Assembly: GCA_000383355.1 (NCBI GenBank) | Contig: KB911157.1 | Coordinates: 30,461-94,460, forward strand | Direction: 5' to 3' | DNA from: Flavobacterium sp. SCGC AAA160-P02 | Lineage (GTDB): Bacteria; Bacteroidota; Bacteroidia; Flavobacteriales; Flavobacteriaceae | DNA: 64,000 nt | Shown: one piece after another, positions 24,442-33,557 of the stretch | Layout: every line of letters starts with the position of its first letter | How positions within the stretch are numbered: position 1 is the stretch's first letter | Translations under genes and position numbers: made by a program | The notes under the pieces: model-generated | Told to the model about the DNA's origin: nothing | Seen by the model: the letters and a program-made list of their open reading frames with translations, nothing else | The model's database searches: none

Positions 24442-26226
24442 TTATCCTCTATATATTTTTTCATATAAATCGTCATAATTTCCTTTGATGATTTCTCGTT
24501 TCATTTTCATAGTAGGTGTAAGATGACCACCTTCTATAGTCCATTCATTGGGAGTTAATTCAAATCTTTTTATTTTTTCCCAGCTACCAAAGCTTTTGTT
24601 GCATTGGTCTACTTCTAATTGAATTCTATCAATTACAACTTGAGAGTTAGCAATTTCTTCGTGAGAAACACCAATATTGTGTTTTTTCTTCTCTATCCAG
24701 TCTTTAATAAAAACAAAGTTAGGTTGAATTAAAGCAGCAGGCATTTTTTCATTTTCACCAATTACCATCACCTGTTCTATAAATAAAGATTGTTTTAACT
24801 CCCCCTCTAATAAAGGTGGTACAATATATTTACCTCCCGAGGTTTTAAACATTTCTTTTGTTCTTCCAGTAATTTTTAGAAAGCCATCTGCGTCAAATTC
24901 TCCTTTATCTCCAGTATGAAAATATCCATCTTTAATAACTTCTGCTGTTTTTTCGGGATCTTTATAATATCCCTGCATTACATTGGGTCCTTTCACTAAA
25001 ATTTCTCCGTTATCAGCAATTTTAACTTCAACATTATTAATTACTCTACCAACTGTTCCAACTCTGAAACCCCTAACACCATTTTGCTCTATAAAACTTA
25101 CTGTAGTTACTGGAGATGTTTCTGTTAATCCATACCCTTCCATAATTGGCATTCCAGCAGCAGCATAAACTCTTGTTAGTCTTTGTTGTAAAGCTGAAGC
25201 TCCTGAAACCATTAATGTAAGCTCACCACCTAAAGCAGCTTGCCATTTAGAAAAAATCAGCTTACGAGCTAATCCTAATTGTTTTTCATACCACCAGCCA
25301 TTAGCACCATAAGGTTCATATCTTAAACCCAAATCTACTGCCCAAAAAAACAGTTTCTTTTTTAGACCAGTTAATTCTTGTCCTTTTAAAACAATTTTAT
25401 CATAAATTTTTTCATATAAACGGGGCACAGCAGTCATTACATGAGGCTTTACCTCTTGTGCATTTTCTACTAATTTCTCAATTCCTTCAGCAAAGTAGAT
25501 TTCTACTCCACAATATTGATATAGGTAGAGTATCATACGCTCAAAAATATGACAGACAGGAAGAAAACTTAGGGCTTTATCATTTCCTTTAGCTAAAGGA
25601 ACACTTTCTTCACTAGTTAAAACATTAGAAACAATATTACCGTGAGAAAGCATCACACCTTTTGGTCTTCCTGTAGTTCCAGAAGTATAAATAAGTGTTG
25701 CTAAATCTTCACTTTTTACAGCGTCTTTTCTTGCTTCAACTTCATCTTGATTGCTAGTGTCTTCTCCTAAGTTTAAAAGATCTTTCCAGCTATTTTCGTC
25801 AGCAATGTCATCAAAAGTATATATTTCTTTAAGAGATGTATTTCCTTTTATTTTATTTAATTTTTCAACAATGCTAATATCTGAGGCAAAACAATAAATA
25901 GCTTCAGAATGATTTAAAACATATTCGTAGTCCTCTTTAGAGATGGTTGGATATATTGGAACATTTTGTGCACCTATTTGAAGAATACCGATATCTATAA
26001 TATTCCATTCTGTTCTATTTGTAGTAGAAATAATAGCAATTTTATCATTTGCTTTTATTCCAAGACGAAGCAATGCTCTACTGATTGAATTTGCCTTACT
26101 GATATATTCTTCACTAGAGGTTGATACCCATTTGTTTGCATATTTTGTTACAAATGCATTATCTAATTTATATTTTTTTTGTGAATAGTATGGGAAGTCA
26201 AATATTCTAGTAATTTCTGAAGACAT
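24442..26226 (-). CDS. Long-chain fatty acid-CoA ligase (AMP-forming), copy 1
   Basis: Activates fatty acids to acyl-CoA with ATP. At 594 residues it matches FadD15-type ligases. The ATP/AMP signature YTSGTTGRPKGVMLSH lies near residue 180, and the second adenylate-forming motif GYGLTETSP near residue 365. The TGD...GEFDADGFLKITGR segment near residue 440 precedes the flexible C-terminal lid. It is highly similar along its length to the next gene upstream; the two are tandem paralogues 86 nt apart. Its own strong terminator follows. Different chain-length or growth-phase roles are possible but not visible in the sequence. Confidence 0.92.
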   Translation of the reverse strand: MSSEITRIFDFPYYSQKKYKLDNAFVTKYANKWVSTSSEEYISKANSISRALLRLGIKANDKIAIISTTNRTEWNIIDIGILQIGAQNVPIYPTISKEDYEYVLNHSEAIYCFASDISIVEKLNKIKGNTSLKEIYTFDDIADENSWKDLLNLGEDTSNQDEVEARKDAVKSEDLATLIYTSGTTGRPKGVMLSHGNIVSNVLTSEESVPLAKGNDKALSFLPVCHIFERMILYLYQYCGVEIYFAEGIEKLVENAQEVKPHVMTAVPRLYEKIYDKIVLKGQELTGLKKKLFFWAVDLGLRYEPYGANGWWYEKQLGLARKLIFSKWQAALGGELTLMVSGASALQQRLTRVYAAAGMPIMEGYGLTETSPVTTVSFIEQNGVRGFRVGTVGRVINNVEVKIADNGEILVKGPNVMQGYYKDPEKTAEVIKDGYFHTGDKGEFDADGFLKITGRTKEMFKTSGGKYIVPPLLEGELKQSLFIEQVMVIGENEKMPAALIQPNFVFIKDWIEKKKHNIGVSHEEIANSQVVIDRIQLEVDQCNKSFGSWEKIKRFELTPNEWTIEGGHLTPTMKMKREIIKGNYDDLYEKIYRG

Positions 26227-26312
26227 AAAGTTTTTTTAATTTGTTAAAATTATCTACGCCAAATTACGAAAAATCAATAGATTTCACAATATGATATTTT
26301 AAGTCATTTATT

Positions 26313-28073
26313 TTAAAGATTATATATTTTATTATATAGATTTTTATGTTTTTCTAAGATTACTTTTCTCTTCATTTTAAGAGTAGGAGTTAAGTGCCCT
26401 GATGTTGCTGTCCATTCCTCACATGTAATTTGAAACTCTTTTATTTGTTCCCAATTCCCAAAACTCTTATTGCATGTATCTATCTCTTTTTGAATTCTTT
26501 GTCTTAATTCCTGGTTATCTTGAACGTTATCTATTTTGTATCCTTTTCTCTTTGCCCATTCATCTATATATTCAAAATTAATTTGAATAAGTGCTGCTGG
26601 CATTTTTTGTGCTTCGCCAATAACCATTACTTGCTCTATAAATCGTGATTTTTTTAATTCACTCTCTAAAACAGATGGAGCAATATATTTTCCGCCAGAA
26701 GTTTTGAAAATTTCTTTTTTTCTATCAGTTATTTTTAAAAACCCTTCAGAATCAATTTCTCCTATATCACCAGAATGAAGATAGCCGTCTTTTATAGTTT
26801 CTGCAGTTAAATCCTCTCTTTTATAATAACCCTGCATTACACAATGACCTTTCATTAAAATTTCACCATCATCGGCAATTTTAATTTCTATTCCTTTTAG
26901 TGCTTTACCAACGGTTCCAATTTTAAAAGAATTATTTCTTAAGTCATTTAATGTTACTCCTGGAGAAGATTCCGTCATTCCATAACCTTCAAAAACAGGA
27001 ATTCCAGCTGCTGTAAAGACCCTAATTAACCTTGGTTGAAGAGGTGCGCTTCCAGAAATCATAAACTCTAAATTATTACCTAAAGCTTCCCGCCATTTAC
27101 TAAAAATTAATTTTCTAGCTATTTTTAATTGAAAATGATACCAAGCTCCATTTTTTTTGTAAGGTTCATAACGTTCTCCTAATGCTAATGCCCAAAAGAA
27201 AAGTTTCTTCTTTAAACCGTTTAGTTTACTTCCTTTGTCTACAATTTTATCAAATATTTTCTCTAAAAGTCTTGGCACTACTGCCATCATATTAGGCTTA
27301 ACTTCTCTAATATTGTCTCCTAATAGCTCTATGCTTTCGGCAAAATAAGTGCTAAAACCCATCAATTGAGAATAATATCCAGCTATTCTCTCAAAAACAT
27401 GACTAACCGGTAAATAGCTTATTGTTTTTTTACCTGGTCCTTCAATATTTAATCTATCTGCCGTTACTTTTATATTTTGAACAATATTTTCATGAGATAA
27501 CATAACTCCTTTAGGCGTTCCTGTTGTTCCTGAAGTATAAATGATAGTAGCTAAATCTGATGGTTTTACAGAATTTTTTAATTCTTCAACCTTTGTTTGA
27601 GTGGTTTCATCTTTTCCGAGTTCTAAAAAAGAGTTCCATCCTATTTCTGAATCATCATCAATTCTGTATACTTCTTTAAGTTGGGTTCTATCTTGAACAG
27701 CCTTCACTTTTTCAAAGATATTATTACCAGCAATAAAACAATATTTACAATCTGAGTGGTTTAATACATATTGGTAATCTTTTTCAGACAATGTAGCGTA
27801 TAAAGGAACATTTTGTACACCTATTTGTAAGATCCCAATATCTAAAAAGTGCCATTTAGGTTGGTTTACAGGAACTATTAAGGCAATTTTATCATTGGGT
27901 TTTACACCTAATGCAAGAAGAGATCTACTTACTTTATTAGAAATATTAATAAAATCTTGACTTGAGTAGCTTTTCCATTCATTATTTTTTTTATAGACTA
28001 AAGACTTTTCTTGCGGAAAATTATTATTTTGATATTGAATACAATCAAAAACACGAGTAATTTTATCTGTCAT
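26313..28073 (-). CDS. Long-chain fatty acid-CoA ligase (AMP-forming), copy 2
   Basis: A 586-residue tandem paralogue of the gene at 24442. It has the same motifs: YTSGTTGTPKGVMLSH, GYGMTESSP, and a SGDIGEIDSEGFLKITDR segment near residue 430. Sequence differences are spread over the whole protein, so this is an old duplication and not an assembly repeat. It is separated from purL upstream by a strong terminator, so it needs its own promoter in the short interval before 28073; I see no TAnnTTTG there. Substrate preference is unknown. Confidence 0.92.
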   Translation of the reverse strand: MTDKITRVFDCIQYQNNNFPQEKSLVYKKNNEWKSYSSQDFINISNKVSRSLLALGVKPNDKIALIVPVNQPKWHFLDIGILQIGVQNVPLYATLSEKDYQYVLNHSDCKYCFIAGNNIFEKVKAVQDRTQLKEVYRIDDDSEIGWNSFLELGKDETTQTKVEELKNSVKPSDLATIIYTSGTTGTPKGVMLSHENIVQNIKVTADRLNIEGPGKKTISYLPVSHVFERIAGYYSQLMGFSTYFAESIELLGDNIREVKPNMMAVVPRLLEKIFDKIVDKGSKLNGLKKKLFFWALALGERYEPYKKNGAWYHFQLKIARKLIFSKWREALGNNLEFMISGSAPLQPRLIRVFTAAGIPVFEGYGMTESSPGVTLNDLRNNSFKIGTVGKALKGIEIKIADDGEILMKGHCVMQGYYKREDLTAETIKDGYLHSGDIGEIDSEGFLKITDRKKEIFKTSGGKYIAPSVLESELKKSRFIEQVMVIGEAQKMPAALIQINFEYIDEWAKRKGYKIDNVQDNQELRQRIQKEIDTCNKSFGNWEQIKEFQITCEEWTATSGHLTPTLKMKRKVILEKHKNLYNKIYNL

Positions 28074-28097
28074 AATTATTTTATATGGCTACAAGAT

Positions 28098-28129
28098 AAA
28101 AAAAAATAGGTTTCATTTCTGAAACCTAT
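28098..28129 (-). terminator. Intrinsic terminator of purL
   Basis: A 10-bp perfect stem ATAGGTTTCA/TGAAACCTAT (28106-28129) with a TTTC loop is followed on the minus strand by nine T. It lies about 100 nt downstream of the purL stop. Confidence 0.85.
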
Positions 28130-28212
28130 AATAATTGATGACAAATTTGTCCCCCGATAAATTTAAACCAATATATTATAAGCCAAAACTAGTAAAGAAA
28201 ATTAACTTTATT

Positions 28213-28237
28213 ATAGGTATTTATACCTATTTTTTTT
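28213..28237 (+). repeat. Palindrome overlapping the purL stop, related to the one at 24364
   Basis: ATAGGTA/TACCTAT with loop TTTA is followed on the plus strand by a T-run. It shares the core TATAGGTATTTATACCT with the hairpin at 24364-24397. The purL stop codon (28227-28229) lies inside it. Purpose unknown. Confidence 0.35.
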
Positions 28238-31200
28238 CTAAAACCCAATTTTTAGCATTTATAAATGCTTCCAGCCATGGAGAAACTTCATCATTCCTTT
28301 CTAACGGATAGTTTGCCCAATTCCACTGAAAAGTAGATCGTTCTATATGCGGCATGGTAACTAAATGCCGACCAGTTGTATCACATAGCATTGCGGTGTT
28401 ATAATCGGACCCATTAGGATTGTGAGGGTAGGCATCATAGCTATATTTTGCAACGATATCATAGCTGTCTTCTTTGTAAGGTAACTTAAATTTACCTTCA
28501 CCATGAGAAATCCAAACACCTAGAGTTGCACCAGCTAAACTAGATAGCATTATAGAGTTATTTTCTTGAATTTTTACAGAAGTAAAAGCACTTTCATGCT
28601 TCTTAGAATCATTGTAAGTCATTTTTCCATGAATTTCATGTTCTGGGTTCATTAAATCTAGTTCCATCCATAATTGACAACCATTACAAATACCAATACT
28701 TAAAGTATCTTCTCTTTTAAAAAAGTTTTTTAATGCTTTTTTTGCTTTAGGATTATACAAAAATGCTCCCGCCCAACCTTTAGCAGAGCCTAAAACATCA
28801 GAATTAGAGAATCCACCAACGGCACCAATAAACTGAATGTCTTCTAATGTTTCACGACCAGAAATTAAATCTGTCATGTGCACATCTTTTACATCAAAAC
28901 CAGCTAAATACATTGCATTGGCCATTTCACGTTCAGAATTACTACCCTTTTCACGTATAATTGCTGCTTTTGGTCTTAGTTTGTCTTTATTAATGACAGG
29001 AAGTTTTCCAGTAAAATTTTTCGGAAACTCGTATTTTAGTGGTTGTTTTTTAAAATTATTAAATCTATGTTCTGCTAAACCATTTGAGGTTTGTTTTTGA
29101 TCTAATAAATAAGAAGTCTTAAACCATGTATCTCTCACTTTAGATACGTCAAAAGTAAAGTTGTCTTCATGATTTTTAATAGTTATAGTTCCTTTATCTA
29201 TAACCTTACCAATATTGAAGAACTCAATACTTTCATCCAGTAATGTTTTTTCTATTGAAGCATCGGCTTGAAAAATGATTCCCGTATTTTCTGAAAATAA
29301 TAACTTAACAGAATCACTTTCAGATAGTGATGTTAAATCAATATTGGCACCTAGATTATTGTCTGCAAAACACATTTCTAGAAGTGATGTAATTAATCCA
29401 CCAGATGCAACATCGTGTCCTGCACTAATTTTGTCTTCTTTAATTAAGTTTTGTATTGTGTTAAATACATTTTTTAAAAAATGAGAACTTTTTACATCAG
29501 GTGTTTCATTACCTATAGTATTTAAAACCTGATTAAAAGAGCTTCCACCTAATTTATATGAATCTTGTGAGATATTTATATAATAGATAGCACCACCATT
29601 TTGTTTTAAAACTGGTTCAATAACTTTTTTGATTTGATTACAGTTTCCAGCAGCAGTAATAATAACAGTTCCAGGTGAAATTACTTCTTCATCTGAATAC
29701 CGTTGTTTCATAGACAAAGAATCTTTACCTGTAGGAACATTAATCCCTAATTCAATCGAAAACATTGAAATTGCCTCAACAGCTTCATAAAGGCGAGCAT
29801 CTTCACCTTCGTTTTTACACGGCCACATCCAGTTTGCAGATAAAGACACACTTTTAATATTGTCTTTTAATGGTGCCCAAATAATATTTGTTAGCGCTTC
29901 AGTAATTGAGTTTCTACTGCCAGCTTTAGGGTTTATTAGGCCAGAAATAGGTGCGTGTCCTATAGAAGTTGCAATTCCTTCTTTTCCATTATAATCTAGT
30001 GCCATAACGCCCACATTATTTAATGGAATTTGAAGAGGTCCTACACATTGTTGCTTGGCTACTTTACCACCAACACATCTATCTACTTTATTTGTTAACC
30101 AATCTTTACAGGCTACCGCTTCTAATTGTAGAACTTGCTCTAAGTAAATATGTAAATTTTTGGTTTTGTATCTGGGGTTTTTATAATTTCTTTGAACAGT
30201 TTTGTCTGTCATTATGGTTTTAGGAGAGCTTCCAAACATATCTTCTAAAGCTAAATCCATGGGAGTATCTCCATTAGTTTTAGATTCAAAAGTAAATCGA
30301 TTGTTTCCAGTAACATCTCCAACGGTATACATTGGTGAACGTTCTCTTTCAGCTATTTTTTGAAGAGTATTTATATGCTTTTCTGCAATGACTAGCCCCA
30401 TTCTTTCTTGAGATTCATTCCCAATAATTTCTTTTGCGGATAAGGTTGGGTCACCTACGGGAAGCTTGTCTAAATTTATTTTCCCACCAGTATCTTCTAC
30501 CAATTCAGATAAACAATTTAAATGACCTCCTGCTCCGTGGTCATGAATAGAGACAATGAAATTTTCTTCACTTTCTACCATTCCTCTAACTGCATTGGCA
30601 GCACGTTTTTGCATTTCTGGGTTAGAACGTTGTACTGCGTTTAACTCAATCCCTGAAGCAAATTCTCCAGTATCTGCAGAAGAAACTGCAGCACCACCCA
30701 TTCCTATTCTATAATTTTCTCCTCCTAAAATTACAATTTTATCACCTTCTTTAGGAGTATCTTTTAATGCTTGGTCAGCTTTTCCATAACCAATACCTCC
30801 AGCTTGCATGATTACTTTATCAAAACCAAGTTTTCTAGGCTTAGATGAACTAGAAGAAGAGTTTTCTTCATGTTCAAATGTTAATACAGATCCAGTAATT
30901 AATGGTTGACCAAACTTATTTCCAAAATCAGAGGCTCCATTAGAAGCTTTTATTAAAATATCCATAGGTGTTTGATACAACCAAGGACGTTCTTTCATTT
31001 TTTGTTCCCAAAATCTATCTTTTGTTAAACGAGAATAGGAGGTCATGTAAACAGCGGTTCCTGCTAAAGGAAGTGATCCTTTTCCGCCAGCTAAACGATC
31101 TCTTATTTCACCTCCAGAACCTGTAGCAGCTCCGTTAAATGGCTCTACAGTAGTTGGGAAATTATGTGTTTCTGCTTTTATAGAAATAACAGAATTAAAA

Positions 31201-31928
31201 TCTTCTTTATTATAATAATCAGGAATATCAGCTCTTTTAGGAGCAAATTGTTCAACTGTTGGTCCTTTTATAAAAGCTACATTGTCTTTGTAGGCAGAGA
31301 CAATATCATTTGGATGTTGTTTAGATGTTTCTTTGATCATTTTAAATAGAGAAGAAGGCTTCTCTATTCCGTCAATTACAAAGGTTCCATTAAAAATCTT
31401 GTGTCTACAGTGTTCAGAATTTACTTGAGAAAAACCAAAAACTTCAGAATCTGTTAGTTTTCTTTTAATTTTTTCAGAAACAGTATTTAGATACGCTACT
31501 TCATCATCATTTAAAGCCAAGCCTTCTTTAGCGTTATAGTCTGCTATATCATCTATTTCTAAAATAGCTTCTGGTTTTATATTGATCGTAAATGAATCTT
31601 GATTTAATTTGTTGAATTTTTGAAAAATCATAGCGTCAAAATCAGTAAAATCTTCATCAACAGTTATAAATTCTTCAATTCTTATAATCCCCGAAATACC
31701 CATGTTTTCAGTAATTTCAACAGCATTAGTACTCCATGGTGTTACCATAGCTGCCCTTGGGCCAATAAAAAAGGCATCTATAGATGCCAGGGGTTTATTC
31801 GTATCTTTTGAAACAAGCTCAGAACAGGAAAATAACCATATTAATTTTGATTTATTTTTTGTGCTTAATTCTTTTGTTGTTTGAACAGCTATTATTTTGC
31901 TGTGAAGGGTTCCAAAGAAATTGATCAT
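28227..31928 (-). CDS. purL: Phosphoribosylformylglycinamidine synthase, large single-chain form
   Basis: Fourth step of purine synthesis: FGAR plus glutamine and ATP to FGAM. The 1233 residues form the single-chain enzyme. The FGAM synthase domains carry a SEHCRHKIFNG motif near residue 167 and AETHNFPTTVEPFNGAATGSG near residue 250. The C-terminal glutaminase domain has its nucleophile Cys in GICNGCQL. A short serine run after HEENS is a linker. It stands alone, divergent from the cytochrome peroxidase. A TAAATTTG -7 element sits 35 nt upstream of the ATG. Confidence 0.96.
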   Translation of the reverse strand: MINFFGTLHSKIIAVQTTKELSTKNKSKLIWLFSCSELVSKDTNKPLASIDAFFIGPRAAMVTPWSTNAVEITENMGISGIIRIEEFITVDEDFTDFDAMIFQKFNKLNQDSFTINIKPEAILEIDDIADYNAKEGLALNDDEVAYLNTVSEKIKRKLTDSEVFGFSQVNSEHCRHKIFNGTFVIDGIEKPSSLFKMIKETSKQHPNDIVSAYKDNVAFIKGPTVEQFAPKRADIPDYYNKEDFNSVISIKAETHNFPTTVEPFNGAATGSGGEIRDRLAGGKGSLPLAGTAVYMTSYSRLTKDRFWEQKMKERPWLYQTPMDILIKASNGASDFGNKFGQPLITGSVLTFEHEENSSSSSSKPRKLGFDKVIMQAGGIGYGKADQALKDTPKEGDKIVILGGENYRIGMGGAAVSSADTGEFASGIELNAVQRSNPEMQKRAANAVRGMVESEENFIVSIHDHGAGGHLNCLSELVEDTGGKINLDKLPVGDPTLSAKEIIGNESQERMGLVIAEKHINTLQKIAERERSPMYTVGDVTGNNRFTFESKTNGDTPMDLALEDMFGSSPKTIMTDKTVQRNYKNPRYKTKNLHIYLEQVLQLEAVACKDWLTNKVDRCVGGKVAKQQCVGPLQIPLNNVGVMALDYNGKEGIATSIGHAPISGLINPKAGSRNSITEALTNIIWAPLKDNIKSVSLSANWMWPCKNEGEDARLYEAVEAISMFSIELGINVPTGKDSLSMKQRYSDEEVISPGTVIITAAGNCNQIKKVIEPVLKQNGGAIYYINISQDSYKLGGSSFNQVLNTIGNETPDVKSSHFLKNVFNTIQNLIKEDKISAGHDVASGGLITSLLEMCFADNNLGANIDLTSLSESDSVKLLFSENTGIIFQADASIEKTLLDESIEFFNIGKVIDKGTITIKNHEDNFTFDVSKVRDTWFKTSYLLDQKQTSNGLAEHRFNNFKKQPLKYEFPKNFTGKLPVINKDKLRPKAAIIREKGSNSEREMANAMYLAGFDVKDVHMTDLISGRETLEDIQFIGAVGGFSNSDVLGSAKGWAGAFLYNPKAKKALKNFFKREDTLSIGICNGCQLWMELDLMNPEHEIHGKMTYNDSKKHESAFTSVKIQENNSIMLSSLAGATLGVWISHGEGKFKLPYKEDSYDIVAKYSYDAYPHNPNGSDYNTAMLCDTTGRHLVTMPHIERSTFQWNWANYPLERNDEVSPWLEAFINAKNWVLEKK

Positions 31929-31963
31929 TCTTTATATGATTTGTATGTTTGTATTTATTAAAG

Positions 31964-31971
31964 CAAATTTA
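31964..31971 (-). promoter_or_regulatory. purL -7 element
   Basis: TAAATTTG on the minus strand predicts transcription from about 31957, roughly 28 nt upstream of the purL ATG. A TTTG lies 26 nt further up, longer than the usual spacing. Confidence 0.4.
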
Positions 31972-32117
31972 AATTTTTCACTCTTAAGAATGAGAATCAA
32001 ACCTTCTTTTTTTTTTAAGTTTATAAATCATTTATTAACAAAAATAATAATAACTGACCACAAGTATTTACGAACAAATGTATCTAAACACTTAACTATT
32101 AATTTAATTAGAGCTTC

Positions 32118-33518
32118 ATGAATAAAAAAATACCACAAGTAATTAGTGTTTTAGCACTTGTATTCATTTTAGTGAGTGGAACAGTAGACTTAGACAACTT
32201 ATTTAATTATGAGACTCAACAAGTTCCTAGTTATATAGCTAAAGATAATACTCCAGAAACCAATCAAATTGATGATAAAATTGCAACTTTAGGAAGGGTT
32301 TTATTTTATGATAAAAATTTATCTGATAATAATACAGTTTCCTGTGCTAGTTGCCATCAACAAGCTTTTGCTTTTAGTGACCCGTTGGAAACTAGTGTTG
32401 GATTAAATGGAGGAAATACTACAAGACACTCTATGCGTTTAATTAATAGTCGGTTTGCTAATGAAGGAAAGTTTTTTTGGGATGAACGAGCTGTATCTCT
32501 TGAAGATCAGGTTACACAACCTATACAGGATCATGTAGAAATGGGTTTTAGTGGTGAAGATGGAGACCCTAATTTTGATGATCTGGTGGTGAAGCTTTTA
32601 GCTATAGATTATTATCAAATATTATTTGAATTTGCTTTTGGGAGTTCAGGTATTGATGAAGATAAAATTCAACGAGCATTGGCTCAATTTGTAAGAAGTA
32701 TCCAATCTTTTGATTCTAAATTTGATGATGGATTGATTCAAGTGCCAAATCCAAATGCTCCTTTTCCAAATTATACAACTCAAGAAAATTTAGGAAAGCA
32801 ATTGTTTTTAGCCCCGCCACAAAATGGAGGAGTTGGATGCGCTGGATGCCATGCGCCCCCAGAATTTGATATAGATCCAAACACATTAAATAACGGAATT
32901 ATTGGAGTAGTAGGAAGTACTACTGAAATAGACTTAACAAATACAAGATCTCCTTCTTTGAGAGATATAGTAAACCCTGATGGTAGTTTGAACGGACCTT
33001 TGATGCATGATGGTAGTTTAACCACTTTATTAGAAGTAGTTGAACATTACAATAGCATACCAAACGATGCAGCAAATACCAACTTAGATAATAGATTACA
33101 AAGACCTGGAAATCAGACACAGCAATTAAATTTAACAACCAATGAAAAAAATGCTTTAGAAGCTTTTTTGAAAACGTTAACAGGAACAGATGTATATACC
33201 AATGAAATTTGGTCAGATCCTTTTGATTTAGGCGGTAATATCACATTAATAGGAAGTGTTTTATCTTCCAATGTAGATGTCTTTGGCAAAAATATTGCTA
33301 CTTATCCAAACCCGGTTGAATCTGATTTAATTATTCGTTTAGAATCAGGTATTTATAAAACAACTATTTATACTATAAGTGGTCAGTTGGTTCTTCAAAA
33401 AGATATCGATGGAAATCATCAAATGAATCTTCAATCTTTAGCAAAAGGAATATATATTCTAAAAATTAGGGACGTTGAATCTAATAGGGTATTTAACAAG
33501 AAGTTTGTAAAGCAATAA
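32118..33518 (+). CDS. Secreted diheme cytochrome c peroxidase (MauG/CcpA-like) with T9SS sorting domain
   Basis: A 466-residue exported protein. The N-terminal signal segment is about 8-24. Two c-type haem sites are visible: CASCH starting at Cys76 and CAGCH starting at Cys241. These define the bacterial diheme peroxidase/MauG superfamily, which reduces hydrogen peroxide or oxidises protein side chains. The last about 70 residues (YPNPVESDL...GIYILKIRD...KKFVKQ) form a type A C-terminal sorting domain for the type IX secretion system. The enzyme is therefore predicted to cross the outer membrane, whereas classical CcpA is periplasmic. Transcribed alone, ending at a bidirectional terminator. 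Confidence 0.9.
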   Translation: MNKKIPQVISVLALVFILVSGTVDLDNLFNYETQQVPSYIAKDNTPETNQIDDKIATLGRVLFYDKNLSDNNTVSCASCHQQAFAFSDPLETSVGLNGGNTTRHSMRLINSRFANEGKFFWDERAVSLEDQVTQPIQDHVEMGFSGEDGDPNFDDLVVKLLAIDYYQILFEFAFGSSGIDEDKIQRALAQFVRSIQSFDSKFDDGLIQVPNPNAPFPNYTTQENLGKQLFLAPPQNGGVGCAGCHAPPEFDIDPNTLNNGIIGVVGSTTEIDLTNTRSPSLRDIVNPDGSLNGPLMHDGSLTTLLEVVEHYNSIPNDAANTNLDNRLQRPGNQTQQLNLTTNEKNALEAFLKTLTGTDVYTNEIWSDPFDLGGNITLIGSVLSSNVDVFGKNIATYPNPVESDLIIRLESGIYKTTIYTISGQLVLQKDIDGNHQMNLQSLAKGIYILKIRDVESNRVFNKKFVKQ

Positions 33519-33520
33519 TA

Positions 33521-33555
33521 AAAAAGGTGGCTAATTAGCCGCCTTTTTTATTTTA
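33521..33555. terminator. Bidirectional terminator between the peroxidase and RsmB-like genes
   Basis: The stem GGTGGCTAA/TTAGCCGCC (one G-T pair) is flanked by an A-run on the left and a T-run on the right. It can end transcription from both convergent genes. Confidence 0.82.
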
Positions 33556-33557
33556 TC

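Noticed and set aside
24442..28073. Tandem acyl-CoA ligase genes as an assembly duplication
   Set aside because: Differences are spread along both proteins and the intergenic regions differ, so this is an old true duplication.
31921..32121. A 66-codon plus-strand frame in the gap between purL and the peroxidase gene
   Set aside because: It overlaps the purL start and promoter on the other strand, has low-complexity Phe/Lys/Ile content, and no recognisable motif.
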